A DNA stretch of 64,000 bases, taken from assembly GCA_017306415.1 (NCBI GenBank), contig JAFKIL010000001.1:744001-808000 (forward strand), in the 5' to 3' direction. A program made the position numbers and the translations under genes. Source of the DNA: Microbacterium sp. (lineage in GTDB: Bacteria; Actinomycetota; Actinomycetes; Actinomycetales; Microbacteriaceae). Below, in pieces: positions 26,876 to 35,887 of this stretch. The notes beneath the pieces were generated by a model that worked only from the letters and a program-made list of their open reading frames with translations, ran no database searches and was not told where the DNA came from. The first letter of the stretch is position 1; every line of letters begins with the position of its first letter.

Positions 26876-27292
26876 ATGCGCTTCATCGACACGGCCGTGG
26901 AATATCACGGCTTCTGGGGATCGTTCTGGGATCTGATCTGGTGGTTCCTGGCGGTCTTCATCTTCTTCGCCTACATCATGGCGCTGTTCTCGGTCATCTC
27001 CGACCTGTTCCGCGACCGCAAGCTCAACGGCTGGTGGAAGGCCGTGTGGATCATCTTCCTGATCTTCGTGCCCTTCCTCACCCTGCTGGTGTACCTGATC
27101 GCCCGCGGACCCGGGATGGCCGAGCGGAACCAGAAGGAGGTCGCGCAGGCTCAGCAGGCCGCCGACTCCTACATCAAGCAGGTCGCCGGCACGAGCCCGT
27201 CGGACGAGATCGCCAAGGCCAAGGGGCTCCTCGACGCGGGAACGATCACGCAGGCCGAGTACGACAGCATCAAGGCCAAGGCCCTCAGCTGA
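26876..27292 (+). CDS. SHOCT-domain membrane protein
   Basis: The 138-residue protein has two membrane helices (about 18-45 and 55-80, PLDc_N-like arrangement) and a C-terminal SHOCT domain (PSDEIAKAKGLLDAGTITQAEYDSIKAKAL). SHOCT domains are short oligomerisation modules; the role of this protein is unknown. The ATG follows AAGAAAGG. A -10-like TAGTGT lies at 26823-26828. A bidirectional hairpin follows. Confidence 0.85.
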   Translation: MRFIDTAVEYHGFWGSFWDLIWWFLAVFIFFAYIMALFSVISDLFRDRKLNGWWKAVWIIFLIFVPFLTLLVYLIARGPGMAERNQKEVAQAQQAADSYIKQVAGTSPSDEIAKAKGLLDAGTITQAEYDSIKAKALS

Positions 27293-27307
27293 TCGATGCG
27301 GACCGTT

Positions 27308-27342
27308 GCGCCCCCGTCTTCCTCAGGGATAGACGGGGGCGC
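27308..27342. terminator. Bidirectional terminator between SHOCT and PHP genes
   Basis: Bases 27308-27319 and 27331-27342 form a 12-bp perfect G+C-rich stem with an 11-base loop. The right arm lies inside the last codons of the PHP gene, so one hairpin serves both convergent genes. Confidence 0.75.
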
Positions 27343-28183
27343 TTCCCGTTGCGCGCTCGATGATCCGCTCGACCATGTCGTCGGCGGTGGTGTTCTCGCC
27401 CGGGAGGTTGGGCTTTCCCAGGCCGTGGTAGTCGCTGGAGCCGGTCACGAGGAGATCGTGCTCGTCGACGATCCGCTGCAATGCCCGGATGCCGGGACCG
27501 AGGTTCTCACGATGACCGAGCTCGAAACCGGCGAGTCCGGCGTCGAGCATCCGCGTCATGAGGGGCTCCGGCAGCACACCGGCGCGCCCGGCGGGGTGCG
27601 CGACGATCGGCACTCCCCCGGCGCCGGCGATGAGCGACACCGCCGTGACGGGGTCGGGGGCGAACAGGGCGACGTAGTAGTCGCCGCGCGGACTCAGGAT
27701 GCTCGCGAAGGCCTCGGTGCGGTCCCGCACGTGCCCCTTGGCGACGAGCGCGTCGGCGATATGGGGTCGCCCCACCGTCGCGCCGTCCGAGGTCTGGGCG
27801 AGGATGTCGTCCCAGTCGAGGTCGTAGTCGCGACCGATCCGGCCGGCCATGGTGCGGGCGCGATCGAGGCGCGACGCACGCACCCGCTCGGTCATCGCCC
27901 GCAAGGCCGCGTCATCCGGATCGATCAGGTAGGCGAGCACGTGGACGCTGCGCCATTCGTGCTTCGCGGACATCTCCATGCCGGGGAGGAACGTCATCCC
28001 GAGCGATGTCGCGGCCTCGGCTGCCTCGGCCCACCCCGACGTCGTGTCGTGGTCGGTGAGGGCGGCTGTGCGCAGCCCGTATCGATGCGCGGCCTGCATG
28101 ACCTGGGCGGGCGACTCGGTGCCGTCGGAATGGAGCGAATGCAGGTGCAGGTCGCTGGGACCGTCGAACCGCCGCATGCCCAT
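27323..28183 (-). CDS. PHP-domain metal-dependent phosphoesterase (TrpH/YciV-like)
   Basis: The 286-residue protein starts its PHP domain with DLHLHSLHSDGT (residues 8-19) and retains TDHDTTSG, PGMEMSA and the late His clusters IVAHPAG and SSDYHG, all metal ligands of the family. Family members hydrolyse nucleoside 3',5'-bisphosphates or RNA 5' ends. The ATG at 28183 has TACGCT ending 6 bases upstream, indicating a leaderless start; a second ATG two codons later is possible. It is divergent from the exo/endonuclease-phosphatase gene. Confidence 0.88.
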   Translation of the reverse strand: MGMRRFDGPSDLHLHSLHSDGTESPAQVMQAAHRYGLRTAALTDHDTTSGWAEAAEAATSLGMTFLPGMEMSAKHEWRSVHVLAYLIDPDDAALRAMTERVRASRLDRARTMAGRIGRDYDLDWDDILAQTSDGATVGRPHIADALVAKGHVRDRTEAFASILSPRGDYYVALFAPDPVTAVSLIAGAGGVPIVAHPAGRAGVLPEPLMTRMLDAGLAGFELGHRENLGPGIRALQRIVDEHDLLVTGSSDYHGLGKPNLPGENTTADDMVERIIERATGSAPVYP

Positions 28184-28282
28184 CCCCCGAGCGTAGCGCG
28201 CGGCGTCGGATCGGCCGCCGAGGAAGGCGCCGGCGCGCGCACCCCCGCCGATCTCCCAGCCTCCTGACATAGAGTCGCGGAC

Positions 28283-29302
28283 GTGCGTCGCCTTGTCGGG
28301 ATCCTTGCGGCCGTGCTCTGCGCGGTCGCCGCAGCGGTCCTGACATGGCCACCGTTCTTCCACCTCGAGCGCACCTATCCGATCGCGCAGATCGTGTCGT
28401 TCCGCAGTCTCATGGTGGTCGGATTCGGCGTGGTGCTCGTGCTCGCACTCCTGCTGGCCATCGCCCGGCCGCTGCGGGGATTCGCCGCGGCCCTCGCGAT
28501 CATCGCTCTCGTGGCGGGCGTCGCGAACGCGGGGATCCTGGTCTCACGCGGAATGGGCTCGGACACGCTGCCGGCCAAGGGCGCCGACAGCATCCGCGTC
28601 ATGACCTGGAACACGGCAGGGGCGGCGACGTCTCCGGATGACATCGCCCGGACGGCGGTCGCGATGGACGCCGACATCGTCACCCTTCCGGAGACGACGA
28701 TCGCGACGGGCGAGCAGGTCGCCCTCGCGATGCGGGCGCTCGGCCACCGCATGTGGGCCTACCACACGCAGTACGGCGCGCACGGCTGGGATGCGAGTTC
28801 GACGACGCTGCTGATCTCGCCCCGGCTGGGGACGTATTCGGTCATCGAGTCCTCCGCGGACGGGACGAGCAACACCTCGACGGTGCCGAGCGCCGTCGCC
28901 ATGCCGACATCCGGCTCGGGCCCCGTGATCGTCGCGGCCCACGCGGTCGCGCCGCGTCAGGAGTACATGCAGCGGTGGCGGCACGACCTGCAGTGGATCG
29001 CCGACCAGTGCGCGGCCAAGGACGTCATCCTCGCCGGCGACTTCAACGCGACCGTCGACCACATGAGCGGTTTCGGCGTCGACGGCGGGACGATGGGCCG
29101 GTGCCACGACGCGGTCGGCGCGACCGGCAACGGCGCCGTCGGCACCTGGCCGACGTCCCTGCCCGCATGGGCCGGCGCTCCGATCGACCACGTCATGGCG
29201 ACCAGCGACTGGAAGGCGACCGGCTCGGTCATCCTGCGCTCCCTCGACGGGAAGGGCAGCGATCACCGTCCGCTCGTGGTGCAGCTGGATCCGGCGAACT
29301 GA
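28283..29302 (+). CDS. Membrane-anchored endonuclease/exonuclease/phosphatase family protein
   Basis: The 339-residue protein has an N-terminal signal/membrane segment and two further helices (about residues 5-95), then an EEP domain: MTWNTAGA, DIVTLPETT, LAGDFNATVDH and GSDHRPLVV are the metal and phosphate motifs. The catalytic domain would face outwards. The substrate could be a nucleic acid, lipid or phosphoester and is not predictable. The GTG at 28283 has TAGAGT (28270-28275) ending 7 bases upstream. Confidence 0.87.
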   Translation: MRRLVGILAAVLCAVAAAVLTWPPFFHLERTYPIAQIVSFRSLMVVGFGVVLVLALLLAIARPLRGFAAALAIIALVAGVANAGILVSRGMGSDTLPAKGADSIRVMTWNTAGAATSPDDIARTAVAMDADIVTLPETTIATGEQVALAMRALGHRMWAYHTQYGAHGWDASSTTLLISPRLGTYSVIESSADGTSNTSTVPSAVAMPTSGSGPVIVAAHAVAPRQEYMQRWRHDLQWIADQCAAKDVILAGDFNATVDHMSGFGVDGGTMGRCHDAVGATGNGAVGTWPTSLPAWAGAPIDHVMATSDWKATGSVILRSLDGKGSDHRPLVVQLDPAN

Positions 29303-29341
29303 GCGGTTCCCGCTCGTGGCACGCGGTGCGAGACTGGACGC

Positions 29342-30772
29342 ATGAGCGCCACGAGTGAGACTCCCTCCGCATCCGTCGACGAGGCTGCCGCGGCGGCAGC
29401 GGCCGCGGCGAACGCCAATCGACGTCAGCCGTATCCCGGCGGCTTCCTCGAGACGATCTCCTCCGGGTGGGCCGAACGGCCTGACACGGCGCCGCCGCAG
29501 CGGCCGCAGGCGTCGTACGCCGCGGCACGTCGCGACGCCGTCTCCGCCGCGTTCCCCGGACGCCGGCTCGTGATCCCTGCGGGGGATCTCAAGCAGCGCA
29601 GCAACGACACCGACTACCCGTTCCGCGCGCACTCTGCATTCGCGCACCTCACCGGGTGGGCATCCGACGCCGAGCCGGGCGCCGTCCTGGTCCTCGATCC
29701 CCGCGGCGACGACCACGAGGCCACCCTCTATTTCCGCGAGCGTGCCGACCGCACCACCCCGGAGTTCTACGCGGACGCGACCATCGGCGAGTTCTGGATC
29801 GGCCCGCGGCCGGCTCTGGCCGGCGTGGCGGCCGACCTCGGACTGCGTACCGCGCACGTGGATGACTTCCACGCGGGTGCGGACGACCTCGTGATCGACC
29901 AGGACGCGGACCTCACCCGCTTCGTCTCCGAGCTGCGCCTCGTCAAGGATCCGTACGAGATCGACCAGATGCGCGCCGCCGTGCACGCCACCGCCGCCGG
30001 ATTCGACGACATCGTGCGCCACCTCCCCGAGATCGTCGCGCACCCGCGCGGTGAGCGGGTGGTCGAGGGCGTCTTCCATCGGCGGGCGCGCAGCGACGGC
30101 AACGGTGAGGGCTACGACACCATCGCCGCATCCGGCCCGCACGCCTGCTACCTGCATTGGACCCGCAACGACGGCGCGGTGCTCCCGGGAGATCTGATCC
30201 TCATCGACGCGGGAGTCGAGGCCGACAGCCTGTACACCGCCGACATCACCCGGACGATCCCGGTGGACGGCCGCTTCACGGACGTTCAGCGGCGCGTCTA
30301 CGAGACCGTTCGCGAGGCGGCCGACGCCGCGTTCGCGGTCGCGCGGCCGGGCGCCCGGTTCCGCGCCGTGCATGAGGCCGCGATGCAGGTGATCGCCCGT
30401 CGCACCGCCGAATGGGGCCTGCTGCCGGTCACCGCCGAGGAGGCGCTCGATGCCGACAGAGGCGGCCAGCACCGCCGCTACATGGTGCACGGCACGAGCC
30501 ACCATCTCGGGATCGACGTGCACGACTGCGCGCAGGCCCGCCGGGAGATGTACTACGACGGCGTGCTCGAGCCCGGCATGGTCTTCACGATCGAGCCCGG
30601 CCTCTACTTCCAGATCGACGATCTGACCGTGCCGGAGGAGTATCGCGGCATCGGCGTCCGCATCGAGGACGACGTGCTCGTCACACACGACGGGGTGGAG
30701 AACCTGTCCGCCTCGATCCCCCGCACGGCCGACGAGGTGGAGGCCTGGGTCGCGCGTCTGTCCGCGCGATGA
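29342..30772 (+). CDS. pepP: Xaa-Pro aminopeptidase (aminopeptidase P, M24B)
   Basis: The 476-residue protein has an N-terminal aminopeptidase P domain (FPGRRLVIPAG onward) and a pita-bread catalytic domain. The five metal ligands are visible: Asp in LIDAGVEAD, Asp in YTADITRT, His in HGTSHHLGIDVHD, Glu in FTIEPGLYF and Glu in GVRIEDDVLV. It removes N-terminal residues preceding proline from peptides in the cytoplasm. A Q/R/Ala-rich N-terminal extension of about 60 residues is usual in actinobacterial members. It overlaps the gamma-glutamyltransferase gene by ATGA, suggesting coordinated peptide turnover. Confidence 0.93.
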   Translation: MSATSETPSASVDEAAAAAAAAANANRRQPYPGGFLETISSGWAERPDTAPPQRPQASYAAARRDAVSAAFPGRRLVIPAGDLKQRSNDTDYPFRAHSAFAHLTGWASDAEPGAVLVLDPRGDDHEATLYFRERADRTTPEFYADATIGEFWIGPRPALAGVAADLGLRTAHVDDFHAGADDLVIDQDADLTRFVSELRLVKDPYEIDQMRAAVHATAAGFDDIVRHLPEIVAHPRGERVVEGVFHRRARSDGNGEGYDTIAASGPHACYLHWTRNDGAVLPGDLILIDAGVEADSLYTADITRTIPVDGRFTDVQRRVYETVREAADAAFAVARPGARFRAVHEAAMQVIARRTAEWGLLPVTAEEALDADRGGQHRRYMVHGTSHHLGIDVHDCAQARREMYYDGVLEPGMVFTIEPGLYFQIDDLTVPEEYRGIGVRIEDDVLVTHDGVENLSASIPRTADEVEAWVARLSAR

Positions 30773-32562
30773 CTTTTACGCGTCCCACCCCGTTCACGAC
30801 CCGCCCGACCCTGCAGGGCTTCTTCGGGATGGCCGCGTCGACGCACTGGATCGCGACGGCGACGGCACAGTCCGTGCTCGAGCGCGGCGGGAACGCGTTC
30901 GATGCGGCCGTCGCGGGCGCATTCGTGCTCCACGTCGTCGAGCCGCATCTGAACGGCCCCGGCGGCGATCTCGTCGGGCTCTTCGCAACCGCCGCGGATC
31001 CCGCCCCGACCGTACTCATGGGTCAGGGACCGGCGCCGGCCGCTGCCACGATCGATCACTACCGGAACGAGGGACTGGACCTCGTCCCCGGCGCGGGCGG
31101 ACTCGCCGCCGCGGTTCCGGGCGCGGTCGACGCGTGGCTCCTGCTGCTGCGCGATCACGGCACGTGGGAGCTGGCGGACGTGCTCGCGTACGCGGTCGGC
31201 TACGCGCGCGACGGCCATCCGCTGGTGCCGCAGGCCGCCGCCGCCATCGGCCGCGTCGCCGGACTCTTCCGCGATCACTGGACGACGTCGGCCGCGCTCT
31301 GGATGCCGCAGGGCGACGTCCCCGCAGCGGGAGAGGTCGTCGTGAACCCCGCCTATGCGAGCGTTCTCGACTCGCTCGTGCACGCCAGTTGCACGGTGCG
31401 CGACGATGGCCCGGTCGGTCGCGCCGCGCGCATCGACGCCGCGCGGCGGGAGTGGAAGACGGGCGTGGTGGCCCAGGCATCCTCGGCCTTCCTGGCCACG
31501 CCGCACCGCCACTCCGAGGGGGGCGATCACGCCGCGGTGATCGCGGCGGAGGACTTCGCCGCCTTCGACGCGGCATACGAGCCCGCCGTGACGCGAGCGT
31601 TCCGAGGGCACACGATCGCGAAGGCCGCGGCCTGGAGCCAGGGCCCCGCCCTCCTGCAGCTGCTCGGCATCCTCGACGGCTTCGACGACGACCGTCTCGA
31701 CCCGTCACAGGAGGTCGGAGCGCACACCATCCTGGAGGCCGAGAAGCTGGCGTACGCCGACCGCGACGCCTGGTACGGCGACGCCGACGTCGACATCGAC
31801 GCGCTCCTGTCCGAGGACTACGCCGCCGAGCGTCGCGCGCTCATCGGCACCGAGGCCTCCCGCGAGCTCCGGCCGGGGACGCTGCCCGGCAGAGTCCCGT
31901 TCCGCCCGCCGCTGCGTGCGCACACCGCGGGCGCGACCAGCGCGGATCCGATGGCGGCGCCGAGCGGACGCACGAAGGGCGACACGTGCCACATCGACGT
32001 CGTCGACCGCTGGGGGAACATGATCTCGGCGACCCCGTCCGGCGGCTGGCTGCAGTCCTCGCCGGTCGTCCCGGAGCTCGGCTTCTGCCTGGGCACGCGT
32101 CTTCAGATGACGTGGCTCGAGCCGGGGCACCCCGCATCCCTCACGCCGGGCCGCCGTCCTCGTACGACGCTGACGCCCACGCTCGTCCTGCGCGACGGCG
32201 CACCGCTCTTCGCCATGGGCTCGCCGGGTGGAGACCAGCAGGATCAGTGGCAGGTGCTCGCACTGCTGCGGATGCTGGTGGGGGGCTACGCGCCGCAGGA
32301 GGCGATCGACGCCCCCGCGCTCCACACCACCGCGATGCCGGAGTCGTTCTGGCCGCGCACCTGGACCCCGGCGGGTGCCGTCGTCGAGGACCGGCTGGGG
32401 TCGACGCTGATCGAGGGCCTCGAGCGCCGCGGCCACGTTGTCACCCGCGCCGGCGACTGGTCACTCGGGAGGGTGTCGGCGGTGGGGCGGGATCGCGAGT
32501 CGGGCCTTCTCTGGGCCGCCGCGAACCCGCGCGGCATGCAGGGCTACGCGGCCGGGCGCTGA
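30769..32562 (+). CDS. Gamma-glutamyltransferase family protein
   Basis: The 597-residue protein matches the GGT Ntn-hydrolase family (GGNAFDAAVAGAF, NGPGGDLVG, PGAVDAWLLLL, EAEKLAYADRDAWYGD, MGSPGGDQQDQW). The nucleophile region reads GDTCHIDVVDRWGN, so Thr406 is present but the following residue is Cys instead of the common Thr. No signal peptide is seen, unlike periplasmic GGTs, and the protein is annotated in relatives as GGT or cephalosporin-acylase-like. It is co-translated with pepP (4-base overlap). Confidence 0.87.
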   Translation: MTFTRPTPFTTRPTLQGFFGMAASTHWIATATAQSVLERGGNAFDAAVAGAFVLHVVEPHLNGPGGDLVGLFATAADPAPTVLMGQGPAPAAATIDHYRNEGLDLVPGAGGLAAAVPGAVDAWLLLLRDHGTWELADVLAYAVGYARDGHPLVPQAAAAIGRVAGLFRDHWTTSAALWMPQGDVPAAGEVVVNPAYASVLDSLVHASCTVRDDGPVGRAARIDAARREWKTGVVAQASSAFLATPHRHSEGGDHAAVIAAEDFAAFDAAYEPAVTRAFRGHTIAKAAAWSQGPALLQLLGILDGFDDDRLDPSQEVGAHTILEAEKLAYADRDAWYGDADVDIDALLSEDYAAERRALIGTEASRELRPGTLPGRVPFRPPLRAHTAGATSADPMAAPSGRTKGDTCHIDVVDRWGNMISATPSGGWLQSSPVVPELGFCLGTRLQMTWLEPGHPASLTPGRRPRTTLTPTLVLRDGAPLFAMGSPGGDQQDQWQVLALLRMLVGGYAPQEAIDAPALHTTAMPESFWPRTWTPAGAVVEDRLGSTLIEGLERRGHVVTRAGDWSLGRVSAVGRDRESGLLWAAANPRGMQGYAAGR

Positions 32563-32581
32563 GGCGAGCCGGGGGGCGGGA

Positions 32582-33253
32582 TCAGAACCGCCGATCGAGC
32601 CACGTAGCGACGATCTCGGCGACCTCTTCGCCGATCACGTCCGGGGTCCTGCGCGCGCCGGCGATCTCGAACCCGTGGCCGCCGCCCTCGATCCACACGA
32701 GCGCGGCGTCCACGCACGAAGCGACGGCCGCGTCGAGCTGCTCGTGCGGATCGACGAACGGATCGCGGCTCCCCGACACGAAGAGCTGCGGCACCGCGAT
32801 CGCGGGGAGATGCGCCATCCGCGGGCGGTCCGCGCGGCCCGGCGGATGGAGGGGGTAGCCCAGGTAGACCAGTCCCGCGGGCGCGATGCGTCCCTCCGCG
32901 GCGGCCATCGATGCCATGCGCCCGCCGTACGAACGCCCCGCCGCCCAGATCGGACGGTCGTTCGTCCCAGTGGCCTCGACGACCGCCGCCCACGTCGCGA
33001 TCGCGTGCTCCGCCGGCCCCGGCATCCGACGGCCCGCCTCGGCATACGGGAAGTTGAACCTCACGGTCGAAACGCCGTGCCGCCTCATCCCGCGCGCGAA
33101 GCCGATCAGGAACGAACTGTCGAAGCGGGAGCCCGCGCCGTGCGCGAGCAGCAGCGTCCCCCGCGCATCCGGAACGGACTCGATCGCCGCGGACACCGTC
33201 GCGCTCCCGGACGGCAGCGTCACCGGGACAGCCGTCGTCTGGATCTCAGTCAC
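32582..33253 (-). CDS. Alpha/beta hydrolase (dienelactone-hydrolase/KANL3-Tex30-like)
   Basis: The 223-residue protein has LLLAHGAGSRFDSSF (oxyanion region), the nucleophile elbow GRSYGGRMAS, an Asp in SGSRDPF and a His in GGGHGFE, completing a Ser-Asp-His triad. The Tex30/KANL3 branch is widespread in bacteria with no settled substrate. The start is a GTG at 33253. It converges with the GGT gene and lies 21 bases downstream of the stress-protein gene end. Confidence 0.85.
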   Translation of the reverse strand: MTEIQTTAVPVTLPSGSATVSAAIESVPDARGTLLLAHGAGSRFDSSFLIGFARGMRRHGVSTVRFNFPYAEAGRRMPGPAEHAIATWAAVVEATGTNDRPIWAAGRSYGGRMASMAAAEGRIAPAGLVYLGYPLHPPGRADRPRMAHLPAIAVPQLFVSGSRDPFVDPHEQLDAAVASCVDAALVWIEGGGHGFEIAGARRTPDVIGEEVAEIVATWLDRRF

Positions 33254-33274
33254 GACCGACGCTCGCGCCCGTGG

Positions 33275-33994
33275 TCACCGCTGGCCGTGCTCGGACGACT
33301 CCGCGTCGCCGCGGTCGTCGTCGGCTCGCTCGTCGTCGGGGGCCGGTTCGGGCGTGGGCTGCGACCGGCCGCTCCGCTCCGCATCGGACCGGTCGTGGTC
33401 GGGTCGCGCCGCGGCGCCCGTCGGCTCCACCCGCTCGCCGTAACGGGGCGGTGACGAGGGCGGCGGCACGGCGGGCGTGGCGGGCGCCGGCGCGGCGGGT
33501 CTCGTGGGAAGCGTCGCCGGGGAGGCGACGACGGTCGTGCCCATGATCTGGCGCGCCCGGTGGATGCTCGTGGGGAGCACCGTGACGTCGTAGTGATCGG
33601 CGACCACCTGCATCACCGACGCGAAATCCCGACGGCGACGCACCAGCGCGTAGGTCACGAGGCTCAGGAGCATGCCGAACGCGATGCCGACGAACAGCAC
33701 GCCCACGAAGGCAGAGATCGGGACCGAGGGGTTCCCCAGCACGAAGATCGCCGAGAAGAAGAGTCCGAGGAGCAGCCCGTTGATCGCGCCCGACCGGGCC
33801 GCCGTCGCGTAGCCGAGTCGTCCGGTCACGCGCTCGATGGAACGGAGCCCTGTTCCGACGATCGCGATCTCCTTCGCCGGGACGTCACCGGCGATCAGGC
33901 TCGAGACGGCCTTCTGCGCGGCTTCGTAGGTCGGAAAGCTGGCGACGGCCTCGCCGACCTCGCCCCGGCCCTGCGGCACACCCGGCATGCTCAT
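33275..33994 (-). CDS. General stress protein 17M-like membrane protein
   Basis: The 239-residue protein has an N-terminal GSP_17M/YflT-like domain (AVASFPTYEAAQKAVSSLI and EIAIVGTGLRSIERV, residues 14-60), two membrane helices (about 70-115), a DHYDVTVLP segment and a long Pro/Ala/Asp-rich tail of about 85 residues. It corresponds by position to Rv1234 (memory). The ATG at 33994 has CAAGAT ending 6 bases upstream (34001-34006), so it is probably leaderless, back to back with the MgtE-N/CBS gene. Confidence 0.8.
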   Translation of the reverse strand: MSMPGVPQGRGEVGEAVASFPTYEAAQKAVSSLIAGDVPAKEIAIVGTGLRSIERVTGRLGYATAARSGAINGLLLGLFFSAIFVLGNPSVPISAFVGVLFVGIAFGMLLSLVTYALVRRRRDFASVMQVVADHYDVTVLPTSIHRARQIMGTTVVASPATLPTRPAAPAPATPAVPPPSSPPRYGERVEPTGAAARPDHDRSDAERSGRSQPTPEPAPDDERADDDRGDAESSEHGQR

Positions 33995-34061
33995 ATCCCC
34001 ATCTTGTCATGCGGTCCTCGGGGTGCCCTGTGGATCGTGCCCCGCGGACTACGCTGGAACG

Positions 34062-35360
34062 GTGAGCACGCAGAGGGTTTTCGTCGCGCGCCTGGCCGGC
34101 TGCGCGGTCTTCGACCCCGCAGGCGACCGGCTCGGCAAGGTCCGGGACGTCGTCGTCATCTATCGAAAAGACGACCCGCCCCGCGTCATCGGCCTCGTCG
34201 TGGAGATCCCGGGTCGACGGCACGTGTTCCTGTCGATCGGACGGGTCACGTCGATCGCGACGGGCCAGGTCATCACGACCGGCCTGATCAACGTGCGCCG
34301 GTTCGACCAGCGTGGCGGCGAAGTGCGGGTGATGACCGAGCTCGTCGGTCGCAAGGTCTATTTCCGCGACAACTCGGGGCATGCGGTCATCGAGGACGTC
34401 GCGATCGAGCGCAACCGCCTCGGCGAGTGGGACATCGGCCAGCTCTTCCTGCGCAAGCCCAAGACGAGCGCATCCCCGTTCGCGAAGGGACCGACCACGT
34501 TCGCGAACTGGGACGAGGTGCGCGAGCAGCAGACGCCCGGCGAGTCGCAGTCGGCGGAGCAGCTCGTGGCGAGCTACTCGGAGCTGAAGCCCGCCGATCT
34601 GGCGAACACACTGCTGGATCTGCCCGACGAGCGCCTGCTCGAGGTCGCCGAGGAGCTCCCCGACGACCGCCTGGCCGACGCGCTCGAGGAGATGCCCGAG
34701 GACGAGCAGGTGCACATCCTGGAGCAGCTCGGCGAGGAGCGCGCGGCCGACATCCTCGATGCGATGGAGCCGGATGACGCGGCGGACCTGCTCGGTCAGC
34801 TGTCCGAGGCGAGCAGGGAGCAGCTCCTCGAGCTCATGGAGCCCGAGGAGGCGGACGACGTCCGCGCGCTGCTGCAGTACGGCCCCGACACGGCGGGCGG
34901 CCTCATGACGCCGGAGCCGATCGTGCTGTCGGCGGATGCGACCGTGGCCGAGGCGCTCGCCCTGATCCGCCGTCACGAGCTGCACCCCGCCCTCGCGGCG
35001 GCCGTGTTCGTCACGCTGCCGCCCTACGAAGCGCCGACCGGCCGCCTCCTGGGCACCGTCCACTTCCAGCGGATGCTGCGCTACCCGCCGCAGGAGCGCC
35101 TGGGCGCCATCATCGACGACACGCTCGAGCCGGTCCCCGCGACGGCGTCGGCGGCGGAGGTCGCACGGCTGCTGGCCAGCTACAACCTGGTGTCCCTGCC
35201 GGTCGTGGACCAGGCGCACCGCCTGGTGGGCGCGGTGTCGGTGGACGACGTCCTCGACTACCTCCTCCCCGAGGACTGGCGATCCCATGACGGCGACGAT
35301 CCGCTCGTCGCTCAGACCTCCGTCCCCACGACCACCGCGAGCATCCCGAGGAGGCGCTGA
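34062..35360 (+). CDS. PRC-barrel / MgtE-N / CBS-pair protein without transport domain
   Basis: The 432-residue protein has two PRC-barrel-like segments (1-150), an MgtE N-terminal helical superhelix (about 170-285, repeats such as LLDLPDERLLEVAEELPDDRLADAL) and a CBS pair (TAGGLMTPEPI near 284 and PVPATASAAEV onward). MgtE transport helices are absent, so it is a sensor or regulatory relative, not a magnesium channel. The GTG at 34062 has TACGCT (34050-34055) ending 6 bases upstream. It heads an operon with DUF1003 (TGATG overlap) and mrp. M. tuberculosis Rv1232c-Rv1229c has the same order, from memory. Confidence 0.87.
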   Translation: MSTQRVFVARLAGCAVFDPAGDRLGKVRDVVVIYRKDDPPRVIGLVVEIPGRRHVFLSIGRVTSIATGQVITTGLINVRRFDQRGGEVRVMTELVGRKVYFRDNSGHAVIEDVAIERNRLGEWDIGQLFLRKPKTSASPFAKGPTTFANWDEVREQQTPGESQSAEQLVASYSELKPADLANTLLDLPDERLLEVAEELPDDRLADALEEMPEDEQVHILEQLGEERAADILDAMEPDDAADLLGQLSEASREQLLELMEPEEADDVRALLQYGPDTAGGLMTPEPIVLSADATVAEALALIRRHELHPALAAAVFVTLPPYEAPTGRLLGTVHFQRMLRYPPQERLGAIIDDTLEPVPATASAAEVARLLASYNLVSLPVVDQAHRLVGAVSVDDVLDYLLPEDWRSHDGDDPLVAQTSVPTTTASIPRRR

Positions 35361-35887
35361 TGGCACGCCCCTCCCGGCAGATGACCCTCGACGCTCCGCG
35401 CGGACGCACGGGGATGCTGGGACGGTCCCCCCAGCCGTCTCAGGATCGGTTCGGACGGTTCTCCGAGGCGTTCGCCCGCGGCATGGGGACATCGAGCTTC
35501 CTCATCGGCATGACGGTGTTCGTCGTGGTCTGGCTCGCGTGGAACACGCTCCTGCCGCCGCAATACCAGTTCGACCCCCGAGCGCAGAACTTCACCCTGC
35601 TCACGCTCATCCTCTCGCTCCAGGCCTCGTACGCCGCACCCCTCATCCTGTTGGCGCAGAACCGTCAGGACGACCGTGACCGGGTGCAGATCGAGCAGGA
35701 CCGCCAGCGTGCCGAGCGCAACCTCGCCGACACCGAGTACCTCGCGCGCGAAGTGGTCGCCCTCCGGATGGCGATGACCGAGCTCACCGGCGAGGTCCTC
35801 TCGCGCGATGCGCTCCGGCAGGAGCTCAAGGCGCTCTTGGAGCAGCTGGACGCGAGGGCCGATCAGCAGGCCGACGCGTCGTCGTGA
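35360..35887 (+). CDS. DUF1003 family membrane protein
   Basis: The 175-residue protein has the DUF1003 core: FARGMGTSSFLIGMTVFVVVWLAWN, DPRAQNFTLLTLILSLQASYAAPLILLAQNRQ, two membrane helices followed by a charged helix (DRDRVQIEQDRQRAERNL). The function is unknown. It overlaps the upstream gene by TGATG and the downstream mrp by GTGA, making three coupled genes. Confidence 0.9.
   Translation: MARPSRQMTLDAPRGRTGMLGRSPQPSQDRFGRFSEAFARGMGTSSFLIGMTVFVVVWLAWNTLLPPQYQFDPRAQNFTLLTLILSLQASYAAPLILLAQNRQDDRDRVQIEQDRQRAERNLADTEYLAREVVALRMAMTELTGEVLSRDALRQELKALLEQLDARADQQADASS

Noticed and set aside
28544-30688. Open frame antisense to the EEP and pepP genes
   Set aside because: It crosses two well-supported genes and carries no motif.
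34062-35360. Magnesium transporter MgtE
   Set aside because: Only PRC, MgtE-N and CBS parts are present; there are no membrane helices.
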